Positions 1-8,822 of a stretch of 64,000 nt of DNA are shown one piece after another. Every line of letters starts with the position of its first letter. Position 1 is the stretch's first letter. The notes under the pieces are model-generated. The model ran no database searches. It was not told the DNA's origin and worked only from the letters and a program-made list of their open reading frames with translations. The DNA is taken from NCBI RefSeq assembly GCF_008123515.1, contig NZ_VSSR01000021.1, positions 62,001 to 126,000 on the forward strand, in the 5' to 3' direction. The stretch comes from Bradyrhizobium cytisi. GTDB lineage: Bacteria > Pseudomonadota > Alphaproteobacteria > Rhizobiales > Xanthobacteraceae. A program made the position numbers and the translations under genes.

Positions 1-491
1 GCATTCCGAACGACGCTACGCTCGCCATCACGCTGCTGCTCGGTTCTGCCGTCGTTGCGCCCTCGCTGATGGCGTTCGTCTTTGCCAATCACAGCAATCG
101 CGGCGATCTCCTGGTTCGCACAAAGGGGCTGCAGCTGATCGCATTTCTGATCCTGTCGGCGTTGCTCATTCCCAGGCTGGGACCCCTCGGCGCGGCAATC
201 GCGATCGTGGCGAGTGATCTCCTGACCCAGTTCGGAATCCTGACGCTCGTCATCATGCGCCAGACGCTCGCCCATCCGCTTCGTTACATGCTGGTGCTGA
301 TCGCGATCATGGTGACGATCATGCTCGGTGGATCGGGGCTAGGCTTGGCGATCCGCGCCGTGGTGCCGGGAACGGGGATGCTCCACTTCCTGGTGGAATG
401 CACGATCTGGCTCGTCGTCGTGAGTGTCGCGGCGAGCTCGTTGCTCATCGGGCGCGTGCGCCTGCGCGTATTGGCGGCGGTGCCGACTTGA
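1..491 (+). CDS. Polysaccharide flippase-like membrane protein, C-terminal part
   Basis: The reading frame is already open at the window edge (frame beginning at base 3), so the N-terminus lies outside. About 162 residues are visible, with four to five hydrophobic segments separated by short basic loops, as in the last helices of MATE/Wzx-type polysaccharide exporters. Such proteins flip undecaprenyl-linked oligosaccharides across the inner membrane. It converges with the glycosyltransferase at 512 with only 20 bases between the stops. The context (sugar aminotransferase, glycosyltransferases) supports a glycan role. Without the N-terminus the family call is an inference; another polytopic glycan protein is possible. 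Confidence 0.6.
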   Translation, partial: IPNDATLAITLLLGSAVVAPSLMAFVFANHSNRGDLLVRTKGLQLIAFLILSALLIPRLGPLGAAIAIVASDLLTQFGILTLVIMRQTLAHPLRYMLVLIAIMVTIMLGGSGLGLAIRAVVPGTGMLHFLVECTIWLVVVSVAASSLLIGRVRLRVLAAVPT

Positions 492-511
492 AGCAGGGGT
501 AATTTGATCCG

Positions 512-1723
512 TCAGTAGATTTGAGGGTAACGGCGATATCGCAGCCGCATCAGGTGCCGGGCAAGCTGCTGATGCCCTTCGTCGATCCGTTCCGCGCAAG
601 AGGCAAGCCGTTGCTTGCCTGCGACGGCGAGCCGGGTGCGCTCTTCGGCCGACCCGACCTTCACGATGGCTTTCGCGAGCGAGGCCGGATCGTCATAGTC
701 GAACAGGATGGCTGCGTCGCCGGCTTGCGCCTGGAAGGCTTCCGGATAGATCACCGGGGTGCCAACCGCCCACGCCTCGAGTGGAGGCAGATTGGTGGGG
801 CCGAAATAGGTGGCCATCACCAGCGCACTTGCGCCGCGATAGAGCGCGCCAAGCTCCGCGGAGGGGACGAAGCCGAGAATGTGCACGCAATCGCCCAGAC
901 CGTGCTGTGCCACCAGCTCTTCGAACGCGGCGCGCGCGCCGCGATCGGAGCCGCACAGCACGAGCCGGTGCCTCTCGCCCCGATCCCAGAGCAGGCGCAT
1001 CGCAAGCAGGACGGTTGCATGGTTCTTGTGCGACCAGAATTGCGCCGGATAGAACAGGTAGCCGGGCTCGATGCCGTACTTCATCAGGATTGAGGTGTCC
1101 GCGGCTTGATCGGGCGCGCCTGTTCGCGACACGTAGAACGACGGTGAGAACGGGATGCAGACGGCGTGGTCGCGCTCCATGGCGTAGCGCCGGCACAGCA
1201 TGTCGACCAGTTCGTCGGCGTTGGTGACGACCACTGCGGCTTTGGTGGCGGCGCTGCGCCACACGATGTCGCGGCGCTCGAACTGGGCGAATTCCCGCAC
1301 CTCGTCAAATTCAGGGCTGTCGCGGAAGCAGCCGTCGAAGATCGTGATGATGAACGGAAGCTTGTAGAGCACCAGGTTCCAGTTCGACGTGGTGGTGAAA
1401 TAGACGATGTCGATACCGGCCCTGATCAGCTTCTTCTCGAATGGCGCGCAGACCCGCATGGTATATTGCAGCAGGTCGAACGCACCGGAATATTTGAGGA
1501 ACAGGAACAGGCGGTCGAGCCAGCCAAGCTTCAGATACACGCTGTTGACGCCGAGATCGGCGAGGATCGCAACATTTTCGGGCAGGGTCGTGAACATGGT
1601 GACGTCGATATCGGCGGTCCTGGCCCAGTCGCGCATCCACATGATGTCGGTGAGTGACTGCTGGAAGCCGCCACCGACGTCGAGCGGTAGCTCGAGAAAA
1701 ATCCCGACGTGGTAGCGCTTCAC
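512..1723 (-). CDS. GT4-type glycosyltransferase
   Basis: Predicted cytosolic GT-B glycosyltransferase of 403 residues. The C-terminal half carries the usual nucleotide-sugar region: YPAQFWSHKNH, a LCGSDRG turn, ILGFVPSAEL and FGPTNLPPLEAWAVGTPV. The last is the family E-x7-E loop, but the first acidic residue is not conserved (Tyr-Phe-Gly stands there), while the second Glu in PLEAWA is. Start chosen at GTG 1723, which overlaps the methyltransferase stop as GTGA; the frame is open farther upstream but that part is a shadow of the methyltransferase. Translational coupling with the upstream gene is likely. Donor and acceptor sugars cannot be read from the sequence. Confidence 0.8.
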   Translation of the reverse strand: MKRYHVGIFLELPLDVGGGFQQSLTDIMWMRDWARTADIDVTMFTTLPENVAILADLGVNSVYLKLGWLDRLFLFLKYSGAFDLLQYTMRVCAPFEKKLIRAGIDIVYFTTTSNWNLVLYKLPFIITIFDGCFRDSPEFDEVREFAQFERRDIVWRSAATKAAVVVTNADELVDMLCRRYAMERDHAVCIPFSPSFYVSRTGAPDQAADTSILMKYGIEPGYLFYPAQFWSHKNHATVLLAMRLLWDRGERHRLVLCGSDRGARAAFEELVAQHGLGDCVHILGFVPSAELGALYRGASALVMATYFGPTNLPPLEAWAVGTPVIYPEAFQAQAGDAAILFDYDDPASLAKAIVKVGSAEERTRLAVAGKQRLASCAERIDEGHQQLARHLMRLRYRRYPQIY

Positions 1724-2487
1724 GACTGCGCGGCCTTTCTCGCGATGGAATAGGCGGCCCAGTTCTTCGTGTTCGGCACAGCGTCGGACAGCCAGGCATG
1801 GCTGCCGGCCGGCTCGAACCCGCATTGCCTGAGTGCGGCTTCGACCTCGAAGGGGAACCAGTAGCGCATGTGGTGCGCTTCATCGACGCGGTGGATCGTG
1901 GCGCGATCCGTGTCCTCGCAGAACAGGGTGTAGTTCACCGTGACGGTCGCCGCCTGTTCGTCGTGATCGGATTGCGCAATCCGGGTCAGGCGCAGCGGTT
2001 TTTGCTCGATCACCTTGACCCGCGTCTCGACGCCTTGCGCCAGCACGGCGCCGCCATACCAATAGTCGAAAAAGAAGATGCCGCCCGGCTTCAGCGCTGC
2101 ATGCGCCGTGCGAAACATCGCCGCCAGGGCATCGAGGCTGGTCTGATAGCTCGCAACATGGAACAGCGACACCACCGTGTCGTAGTCGCGTTCCGGGCCG
2201 GTCGCGCAGACATCGCCCTGCCGGAACGGAATCGAAAGCCCGGCCTGCGCGGCGCGCGCCTTGGCGCTCGCGATCATCTCATGGCTGAGATCGATGCCGG
2301 CGACGTTCCAGCCCTGGCGCGAGAAGGCCAGCGCGTGCAGGCCGGTGCCGCAGCCGAGATCGAGCAGCTTTCCGGAAGAGACGCCGTGGTCGCGCAAGCG
2401 TGCCTCGACGAACGATGTCTCGGCCGCGTAGTCCTTGTCCTGATAAAGCAGGTCGTACCAGGGCGCGTAGTCGGCGAACACCGTCAC
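1720..2487 (-). CDS. Class I SAM-dependent methyltransferase (glycan cluster)
   Basis: A 255-residue soluble methyltransferase. Motif I is LLDLGCGTGLH at about residues 41-51, followed by VAGIDLSHEMI (acidic ribose-binding loop) and a post-motif FFFDYWYGG. The GTG start at 2487 overlaps the aminotransferase stop as GTGA; an in-frame GTG two codons later is an alternative. It sits between a sugar aminotransferase and a glycosyltransferase, so N- or O-methylation of an amino sugar or of the glycan end is the natural guess. N-methylation would fit the neighbouring aminotransferase, but that is inference. Confidence 0.8.
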   Translation of the reverse strand: MTVFADYAPWYDLLYQDKDYAAETSFVEARLRDHGVSSGKLLDLGCGTGLHALAFSRQGWNVAGIDLSHEMIASAKARAAQAGLSIPFRQGDVCATGPERDYDTVVSLFHVASYQTSLDALAAMFRTAHAALKPGGIFFFDYWYGGAVLAQGVETRVKVIEQKPLRLTRIAQSDHDEQAATVTVNYTLFCEDTDRATIHRVDEAHHMRYWFPFEVEAALRQCGFEPAGSHAWLSDAVPNTKNWAAYSIARKAAQS

Positions 2488-3605
2488 GCCAAAATCTCCT
2501 TGAGCGCTTGTGCGGAGCGCGCGATCTCGTCGTCGGTCAAGGCAAGTCCGCTCGGCAGGTAGAAACCGCGACGGGCAATGCATTCCGCGTCCGGATGGGA
2601 TTCATCGCGCATCAGGCCCATCCGGCGCAGCACCGGCTGCTCGTGCATGCACCAGAAGAACGGCCGCGTGCCGATGCCTTTTTCGCCGAGGCGGCGCATC
2701 GCCTCCTTGGCGTCGAACGGCACGCTGTCGTCCAGCACGACGCCGTAGACCCAGTAGATATTGTCGGCATAGTTGGTGCGGGCGACCGGGCGACGAATGC
2801 GGTCGACACCGGCGAGATGCTCGTCATAGAGCCGGCCGATCCGGCGCTTGAGCTCGACCGTGCGCGGCAGGCGCTCGACCTGGGCGACGCCGAGCGCGGC
2901 CTGCAAATTGGTCATGCGCGCGTTCCAGCCGAACTCCTCATGGACGAAACGCTGCTGCGGCTGGAAGCAGAGATTGCGATAGCCTCGCAGCCGGTCGGCG
3001 AGCGCGTCGTCGTCGGCGAGGATCATGCCGCCTTCGCCGGTGGTGACATGCTTGTTGGGATAGAAGCTGAAGGTCGAGACGTCACCGAAGCTTCCGCAGG
3101 GCGCGCCACGATAGGTCTGACCGTGCATCTCGGCAGCGTCCTCGATCACCCTCAGATCATGCTTGCGCGCAAGCGCCATGATCGGTTCGAGGTCGACCGG
3201 CAGGCCGTAGATGTGCACCAGCATGATCGCGCGCGCGCGCGGCGTGATCGCGGCCTCCACGCCCTCGACCGTCATGTTCCACGTTGCGGCATCGCAGTCG
3301 ACCCCGACCGGGACAAGGCCGGCGCGCACGACGGCTGCAGCGCAGCTGATGATCGTGAAGGTCGGGATGATGACTTCGGAGCCTTGCTCGAGGCCGAGCG
3401 CATGAACGGCGATGTCGAGCGCAACCGAGCCGTTGGTCACCGCGACGCCGTGGCGCCGTCCGGCGGCCTCCGCCATCGCCTGCTCGAAGCGCTTGATGAA
3501 CGGTCCTTCCGACGAGATCCAGCCGGTGCGGATGCATTCGGCGAGATAGTCGGCCTCGTTGCCGTCGAGCAACGGCGTGTTGACGGGAACGAACGGCGCG
3601 GTCAC
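2484..3605 (-). CDS. DegT/DnrJ/EryC1/StrS-family sugar aminotransferase
   Basis: A 373-residue PLP enzyme that transaminates nucleotide-linked 3- or 4-keto sugars with glutamate. Visible landmarks: TGWISSEGPF near residue 27 (typical family opening), EDAAEMHG at about 155-162 whose Asp pairs with the pyridine nitrogen, and FYPNKHVTTGEGG with the Schiff-base Lys at about residue 185. The motif resembles perosamine-synthase-type enzymes. Start at GTG 3605, overlapping the cupin stop as GTGA; the longer open frame upstream is out-of-frame cupin sequence. Exact sugar product unknown. It is the second gene of a tightly coupled cupin-aminotransferase-methyltransferase-glycosyltransferase run. Confidence 0.88.
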   Translation of the reverse strand: MTAPFVPVNTPLLDGNEADYLAECIRTGWISSEGPFIKRFEQAMAEAAGRRHGVAVTNGSVALDIAVHALGLEQGSEVIIPTFTIISCAAAVVRAGLVPVGVDCDAATWNMTVEGVEAAITPRARAIMLVHIYGLPVDLEPIMALARKHDLRVIEDAAEMHGQTYRGAPCGSFGDVSTFSFYPNKHVTTGEGGMILADDDALADRLRGYRNLCFQPQQRFVHEEFGWNARMTNLQAALGVAQVERLPRTVELKRRIGRLYDEHLAGVDRIRRPVARTNYADNIYWVYGVVLDDSVPFDAKEAMRRLGEKGIGTRPFFWCMHEQPVLRRMGLMRDESHPDAECIARRGFYLPSGLALTDDEIARSAQALKEILA

Positions 3606-4048
3606 AGCCCCGGACCTTTGACCCGGATTTCCGACTGGGCAACTTCGGCGAATCTCGTCTTGTCGTTCTCGCCGGAATAGGGGCCCTGCTTGATCTCGAA
3701 CATCTCGACCGGCTCGAGCACGTGGAAGCCGTGGGCGCCGCTGCACAACAGGATGATGTCGCCGGCACCGAGCACGCGGCTTTCCAGATAGTTTTCTTCG
3801 ACCGTGTAGAAATCGACCTGGAGCTTGCCCTTCTGAATCAGGAGGACTTCCTGGGTGTAGTGCACCTCCCGCGTCACCTTGTTGTGGCGGTGTGGCTCGA
3901 TGCTCTTGCCCTTCGGATGATTCATATAAGCGAGCTGCTGCGACAGTTCCGGCGACGAAAAGAAGTGGATACCCGGCTCGCGGAACGAGGCGCGCACGAT
4001 GATCGCATAGAGCTGGTCGCCGAATCGAACATGTTCGACGTGTTCCAT
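3602..4048 (-). CDS. Cupin protein of the glycan cluster
   Basis: A 148-residue single-domain cupin. Motif 1 includes EPHRHN (His-x-His) and the Glu of QEVLLIQKGK; motif 2 is LGAGDIILLCSGAHGFHVLE, which gives the third His. A bound divalent metal is likely. ATG at 4048 has a GAGG ribosome site five bases upstream. It is the first gene of the leftward run and overlaps the aminotransferase by four bases. Cupins in such loci are often sugar-nucleotide epimerases, isomerases or WbuC-like proteins; the sequence alone does not choose among these. Confidence 0.72.
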   Translation of the reverse strand: MEHVEHVRFGDQLYAIIVRASFREPGIHFFSSPELSQQLAYMNHPKGKSIEPHRHNKVTREVHYTQEVLLIQKGKLQVDFYTVEENYLESRVLGAGDIILLCSGAHGFHVLEPVEMFEIKQGPYSGENDKTRFAEVAQSEIRVKGPGL

Positions 4049-4069
4049 CTGAGCCTCGACAAAAAACGC

Positions 4070-4110
4070 TGTAATTGTAGTGACATAGCGTCACGCAAGA
4101 GCACTTTGGC
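4070..4110 (-). promoter_or_regulatory. Candidate promoter with inverted repeat ahead of the cupin gene
   Basis: Reading leftward, a good -10 hexamer TACAAT (bases 4073-4078) lies 25 bases before the cupin start. The matching -35 is poor. Between them sits an inverted repeat GTGAC-gctat-GTCAC (4080-4094), the right place for a repressor to block polymerase. No regulator is encoded nearby. Confidence 0.35.
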
Positions 4111-4148
4111 CATTTTGGCCCACACCGTCAAGGGCGCGTCGGCGGCTC

Positions 4149-5330
4149 CTATTTGCGGTCGGCGAGCTGCAAGATCGTGCTCACGCGTTGGCGGAACGTG
4201 TGGGTCGAAAGCGTGCGGGCCTGTCCGGCCGCAGCGATCGCCAAACGCGCGGGCTCATCGTTGAGATAGCGATCGATCAGCGCGATACAGTCATCGGCCG
4301 AACGCCAGACGGCGACCTCGCGGCCGGGCTCGAACAGCGTGTGAAGATTGTCCTTGAAGTCCGTGAGCAGGAAGGCGCCGATACCGGTTGCTTCGAACAG
4401 GCGCGCATTGCCGGCTTCGGGTCCGGCCATGTCGATATGCGAGTTGAGCGTCACCCGCGAGGCTCGCAGCGCCTGATACATGTCCACGCCCCACACCTCG
4501 CCCTGGTAACAGCGGTGAAGCGGTGACGAGGCGGGCAGCGTATGCAGGCCGCTGCCGAACAGTTTCAGATCGTAGCGCCGCGCGACAGCTTCCAGCTGCG
4601 CCACGCGCTGCTGGTGATCGGCCGATACGGCGCCCACGAATGAGACGTCGATGCTGCGCGCTGGTGCAGGCGGAAGAACGTCGAGGATCGCGGGCTCGAA
4701 TCCCAGATGGATGACCTCCGAGCGGGCGCCTTGTTGACGAAAGAAATCGACCACCGCAGCGATTTGCGAGATCAGCAGATCGTAGACCGACCAGTCCTCG
4801 CCGCGCGAGGGCACGATTCCAACCTGGCCGACCATGATGGGGCGGCAGATCTGCTTGATCCGGCGGACCAGGCGCGTGTCGACATGGAACAGGTCCTGGT
4901 TGAGGATCAGGTCCGGCTTGAAGTCCTCGATCTGCGCCAGCAGGATCTGTTCGGACTGCGCGTCAAGGCGCGGGCTCAAACCGATTCTGCGGGCGAGCGG
5001 CCTCAACACCGGCTTGAATGGTGCAACGGCGCGTTGCAGCCATCCCGGGATGGCATCGCTCACGGCGGCGCCCGGCGGCTGCGATGGGGTCACGCCGATG
5101 CCATGTTCGCGCGCCCATGCCGTCTGCATCCAGCCGTTGTTGACGTGGATGTTGGCGGCCGTGTGCCCGAGGGCTTCGAAATTGCGCGAGTAGAAGTCGG
5201 CCACGCCGAACAGGCTGGCGCTGCGCGCTGCCATCTGCGCGTCGTAGCTCGAATTCTCGAGACCCGGATGGCGCCGGTACAGCCAGGCGAGAAAGCGCTG
5301 ATAATCGGCGTTGAGGATGAGGACGCGCAC
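4149..5330 (-). CDS. CgeB-like glycosyltransferase family protein
   Basis: A 393-residue soluble protein with a GT-B look. The N-terminus MRVLILNADYQRFL opens a Rossmann strand. The C-terminal half has VSFVGAVSADHQQRV, a GEVWGVDMYQALRASRVTLNSH segment and NARLFEATGIGAFLLTDF followed by a glycine-rich LFEPGREVAVW, the arrangement of CgeB/Glyco_trans_1_2-type proteins. It ends 100 bases before the cupin start on the same strand and may be a separate unit. Acceptor and donor unknown. Start ATG 5330 is the first in frame. Confidence 0.72.
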   Translation of the reverse strand: MRVLILNADYQRFLAWLYRRHPGLENSSYDAQMAARSASLFGVADFYSRNFEALGHTAANIHVNNGWMQTAWAREHGIGVTPSQPPGAAVSDAIPGWLQRAVAPFKPVLRPLARRIGLSPRLDAQSEQILLAQIEDFKPDLILNQDLFHVDTRLVRRIKQICRPIMVGQVGIVPSRGEDWSVYDLLISQIAAVVDFFRQQGARSEVIHLGFEPAILDVLPPAPARSIDVSFVGAVSADHQQRVAQLEAVARRYDLKLFGSGLHTLPASSPLHRCYQGEVWGVDMYQALRASRVTLNSHIDMAGPEAGNARLFEATGIGAFLLTDFKDNLHTLFEPGREVAVWRSADDCIALIDRYLNDEPARLAIAAAGQARTLSTHTFRQRVSTILQLADRK

Positions 5331-5442
5331 GGGCCTAGCGTTTCCCGCTCGCGGTGTTGCGATTGCTGATGTTCCGACGGTGCCTCATGTCAGGGTCGAA
5401 TAGCCCATCCGATGGGCGCACACAATGTCCGTGGGCGATCTT

Positions 5443-6666
5443 CTACCGCTCGTCCGCGATCACCTTGCCGTCGTTCGGTAGCGCGCCGGGGCTGACCAGC
5501 TCGACTGCGCCGCCGAGCTTGGTCACGGCCCGCAGGCTGGCCGCGATCTCCTCGCGCAGTGCATCGCCCGATGTGCCTGCCTCGGCCTTCAGCGTCATCG
5601 CATCGGCCTCGCCCTGGCGGGTGACGACAAGGCGCAGCCGTCCGAGCGCGGGATGGCGCTTGCCGATCTCGGCGACCTGCTCGGGGCGGACGAACATGCC
5701 CTTGACCTTGGTGGTCTGGTCGGCGCGGCCCATCCAGCCGTTGATGCGCATATTGGTGCGACCGCAATTACTTGAGCCCGGCAATGCCGCGGTGAGGTCG
5801 CCGAGCGCAAGCCGGATCCAGGGATGGTGGGGATCGAGCGAGGTCACCACGATCTCGCCGACGTCGCCGGGGGAGACGGGATCGCCGGTGCCGGGCTTGA
5901 CGATCTCCATGATCAGGTCCTCGTTCACGACCATGCCCTCGCGCGCCTCGGTCTCGAACGCGATGAGGCCGAGATCGGCGGTGCCGAAGGCCTGGTAGGC
6001 GTCGATGCCGCGCGCCTTGATCTCGGCCTGCAGCGAGGGCGGGAAGGCGGCGCCCGAAACCAGCGCGCGCTTGATCGAGGAGACATCGCGGCTCGCCGTT
6101 GCCGCGGCATCGAGCAGGATCTTGAGGAAATCGGGGGTGCCGCTGTAGCCGACAGGACGATAGGCCTCGATCAGCTCGAACTGCTGCTCGGTATTGCCGG
6201 GGCCGGCAGGGATCACCGCACAGCCCAGCGCGCGAGCCGAGGCGTCGAAGATGAAGCCGCCGGGGGTGAGGTGGTAGCTGAAGGTGTTGAGCACGACGTC
6301 GCCCGGTCGAAACCCTGCGGCAAACAGCGCCCGCGCTCCGCGCCAGGGGTCGGCCTGGGTGCCCTCCGGCTCGAAGATGGGGCCCGGGGAGGTGAAGAGG
6401 CGGGCAAACGACCCCGGGGTCGCCGCCACGAAGCCACCGAAGGGCTGGGAGGCCTTGTGCAGGGCGGGCAGTTCCGACTTGCGCAGCAGGGGAAGGTCCG
6501 CCAGCGCCGTCCTGGACGTTACCGAGGCAGGATCGATGCCCTTCAGCCGCTCAGCATAGGCGGGCGCGCTCATCGCGCTGCGCAGGACGCCCGGCAGGCG
6601 GGCGAGCAGCTCGGCCTCGCGCACCGCTGGCTCGCGCGTCTCGAGGGCGTCGTAATGGGCGGTCAT
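5443..6666 (-). CDS. Phenylacetate-CoA-ligase-like AMP-forming enzyme
   Basis: A 407-residue member of the PaaK branch of adenylate-forming enzymes, which activate carboxylic acids to acyl-CoA through acyl-AMP. PaaK-like signatures: FTSPGPIFEPEG near residue 90 in place of the usual Ser/Thr-rich loop, YSGTPDFLKIL, YQAFGTADLGLIAFE and a C-terminal MGRADQTTKVKGMFVRPEQV hinge. About 30 residues shorter than typical PaaK. Start ATG 6666 lies 86 bases from the divergent epimerase. In the same neighbourhood are a liv transporter and another acyl-CoA ligase, so an imported organic acid is the likely substrate (inference). Confidence 0.85.
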   Translation of the reverse strand: MTAHYDALETREPAVREAELLARLPGVLRSAMSAPAYAERLKGIDPASVTSRTALADLPLLRKSELPALHKASQPFGGFVAATPGSFARLFTSPGPIFEPEGTQADPWRGARALFAAGFRPGDVVLNTFSYHLTPGGFIFDASARALGCAVIPAGPGNTEQQFELIEAYRPVGYSGTPDFLKILLDAAATASRDVSSIKRALVSGAAFPPSLQAEIKARGIDAYQAFGTADLGLIAFETEAREGMVVNEDLIMEIVKPGTGDPVSPGDVGEIVVTSLDPHHPWIRLALGDLTAALPGSSNCGRTNMRINGWMGRADQTTKVKGMFVRPEQVAEIGKRHPALGRLRLVVTRQGEADAMTLKAEAGTSGDALREEIAASLRAVTKLGGAVELVSPGALPNDGKVIADER

Positions 6667-6752
6667 GGCAGGTCTTTCCGGGTTGGCATCCGTTGCACGC
6701 CGCCGCTGGCATGGGTATCAGACGGCCATTGGCGGGGCGTGGAGAGGACGCA

Positions 6753-7904
6753 ATGGCGGACGAGAGCATCATTCCGGCGGAAGAGGCGGCCGACGTCGTC
6801 GTGCGCCTGAAGCGCCGCATGATCGAGGACGCGATCCCGCTGTGGTCGACGGTCGGCTGGGACCGCCAAGCGGGCGGTTTCATCGACCGGCTGCATCGCG
6901 ACGGCACGGCGGATGCCTCGGCGCCTCGCCGGGTGTTCGTGCAGGCCCGCCAGATCTGGTGCTACGCCAAGGCGGCGCAGATGGGCTGGTACCCCGAAGG
7001 GCGCGCCATCGCGCTGAAGGGGCTGGAGCATCTGCTCAGCAAAGCGAAGGCGCCCGACGGCCGGCCTGGCTATGTGCATCGGCTGGCGCCGGACGGTTCT
7101 GTGCTGGACGCGCGGCGCGATGCCTACGACCACGCCTTCATCCTGTTTGCGCTGGCGGCCGTTTATGCGCTCGACAAGGACGCGCAAATTCGCGCCGAGA
7201 TCGACGCGCTGCTCGCCTTCCTCGACGGCCATCTGCGCTCGCCGCATGGCGGCGTGCACGAAAGCCTGCCGGTGTCGCTGCCGCGCCGGCAGAACCCGCA
7301 CATGCATCTGTTCGAGGCGATGATCGCCTGCTTTGATGCGACCCACGATCTGTCGTTCCAGAATCGCGCCGGCGAATTCTTCGCGCTGTTCCTCGCCAAT
7401 CTCTACGACAAGCAGAAGCGCGCGCTCGGAGAATATTTCGAGGAGGACTGGTCGAAGATCGAGCCGGTCAGCGTCGAGGCCGGCCACCAGGCCGAATGGG
7501 TCTGGCTGTTGAAGGGGTTTGAACGCATCACGGGCTGCCCGACCGGACAACGGCGCGCAGAGCTGCTCGCGACCGCGCTGCGCTATCGCGATACGGCCAC
7601 CGGCTGCCTCGTCGACGAGGGCGACGACACCGGCAACATCCGTCGCTCGACGCGTCGGCTGTGGCCGCAGACCGAGATGGCGAAAGCGTGGATTGCGCAG
7701 GCCGAGTCCGGCGAGGCGGGCGCGGCGGACGAGGCGCGCGTGGCGCTGGTGCGGCTCGAACGGCATTATCTCAGCCATCCCGTGCGGGGCGGCTGGTACG
7801 ACCAGTTCGACAGCGACGGCAAATCGCTGATCGACACCATTCCTGCGTCGTCGTTCTATCATGTTCTCTGCGCAGTCACTGAAGCGGAGCAGGTTTTGGG
7901 CTAA
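6753..7904 (+). CDS. AGE-family epimerase/isomerase (N-acylglucosamine 2-epimerase-like)
   Basis: A 383-residue (alpha/alpha)6-barrel protein of the AGE family, which interconverts free hexoses or N-acylhexosamines at C2, or mannose-type sugars. Recognisable blocks: VFVQARQIWCYAKAAQMGW, RDAYDHAFILFALAAVYAL, PHMHLFEAMIACFDAT with the conserved active-site His, EPVSVEAGHQAEWVWLL and the C-terminal GGWYDQFD. Start chosen at ATG 6753, nine bases after a GGAGAGG ribosome site; an in-frame ATG at 6693 has none. It is divergent from the CoA ligase and convergent with livF. Substrate not resolvable. Confidence 0.85.
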   Translation: MADESIIPAEEAADVVVRLKRRMIEDAIPLWSTVGWDRQAGGFIDRLHRDGTADASAPRRVFVQARQIWCYAKAAQMGWYPEGRAIALKGLEHLLSKAKAPDGRPGYVHRLAPDGSVLDARRDAYDHAFILFALAAVYALDKDAQIRAEIDALLAFLDGHLRSPHGGVHESLPVSLPRRQNPHMHLFEAMIACFDATHDLSFQNRAGEFFALFLANLYDKQKRALGEYFEEDWSKIEPVSVEAGHQAEWVWLLKGFERITGCPTGQRRAELLATALRYRDTATGCLVDEGDDTGNIRRSTRRLWPQTEMAKAWIAQAESGEAGAADEARVALVRLERHYLSHPVRGGWYDQFDSDGKSLIDTIPASSFYHVLCAVTEAEQVLG

Positions 7905-7921
7905 AGCTCTTTTGTTTTGAC

Positions 7922-7965
7922 GCGTTTTCTTCACGCGAACCGGCTCCCACTTCGCTCGAAAACGC
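7922..7965. repeat. Short palindromic element between convergent genes
   Basis: Perfect 8-base inverted arms GCGTTTTC (7922-7929) and GAAAACGC (7958-7965), with an internal CACGCGAACCGG stretch. It fills the gap between the AGE epimerase stop and the livF stop and overlaps the latter. I recall near-identical GCGTTTTC...CACGCGAACCGG elements as common in Bradyrhizobium and Rhodopseudomonas genomes, so it is probably a dispersed repeat that may double as a bidirectional terminator. Confidence 0.55.
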
Positions 7966-8804
7966 TATAGCCATCGCTTGCGCCGCTTGAAGCTCTTCAG
8001 GTTCTTGAAGCTCTTGCGCTGGTCGCCGGCGCCGCCGAGATAGAACTCCTTGACGTCCTCGTTGTCGCGCAGCTCGTCGGCAGTGCCGTCGAGCACGACC
8101 TTGCCCTGCTCCATGATGTAGCCATGGCTTGCCACCGACAGCGCGGCGCGCGCATTCTGCTCCACCAGCAGGATGGTGACGCCGAGGTCGCGGTTGATCT
8201 TCTGGATAATGGCGAACACCTCTTTCACCAGCAGCGGCGACAGGCCCATCGACGGCTCGTCCATCAGGATCATCTTCGGGCGCGCCATCAGCGCGCGGCC
8301 GATCGCGAGCATCTGCTGCTCGCCGCCGGAGAGATAGCCGGCCAGTCCCGTGCGCTCCTTCAGGCGCGGGAAATAATTGAAGACCATGTCGAGGTCGGCA
8401 TCGACCTCGCGATCCCTGCGGGTGAAGGCGCCGAGCCTGAGGTTTTCCAGCGACGTCATGTCGGCGACGATGCGTCGGCCCTCCATGACCTGGAAGATGC
8501 CGCGGCGGACGATCTTGTCGGGATCGATGCCGGCGATGGGCTTACCCTCGAACAGGATCTCGCCGCGCGTGACCTCGCCGTCCTCGGTCTTGAGCAGCCC
8601 CGAGATCGCCTTCAGCGTGGTCGACTTGCCGGCACCATTGGCCCCAAGCAGCGCCACGATCGCACCCTTGGGCACGTCGAGGCTGAGGCCGCGCAGCACC
8701 AGGATGACGTCGTCATAGACGACCTCGATGTTGCGCACGGCGAGGAGGGGCGGTGCGGGGACTGCGGTTGGCTTGGTGCGAGATGCTTCGAGAGTGTCGC
8801 TCAT
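7965..8804 (-). CDS. livF: Branched-chain-type ABC transporter ATPase LivF
   Basis: A 279-residue ATPase subunit. Walker A is LLGANGAGKSTT at about residue 53, the signature motif is LSGGEQQMLAIGRAL, Walker B is MILMDEPSMGLSP, and the H-loop is unusual for ABC ATPases but usual for LivF (ILLVEQNARAAL, with Gln-Asn). The C-terminus adds a basic tail (KSFKNLKSFKRRKRW) beyond the usual YLG end. Last gene of the leftward liv operon, 163 bases after the binding-protein gene, a gap occupied by a palindromic repeat. Confidence 0.93.
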   Translation of the reverse strand: MSDTLEASRTKPTAVPAPPLLAVRNIEVVYDDVILVLRGLSLDVPKGAIVALLGANGAGKSTTLKAISGLLKTEDGEVTRGEILFEGKPIAGIDPDKIVRRGIFQVMEGRRIVADMTSLENLRLGAFTRRDREVDADLDMVFNYFPRLKERTGLAGYLSGGEQQMLAIGRALMARPKMILMDEPSMGLSPLLVKEVFAIIQKINRDLGVTILLVEQNARAALSVASHGYIMEQGKVVLDGTADELRDNEDVKEFYLGGAGDQRKSFKNLKSFKRRKRWL

Positions 8805-8822
8805 GCGTCATCATTCTCCGCG

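Noticed and set aside
1654..3680. Long + strand frames over the aminotransferase and methyltransferase genes
   Set aside because: Shadows of clearly homologous - strand genes.
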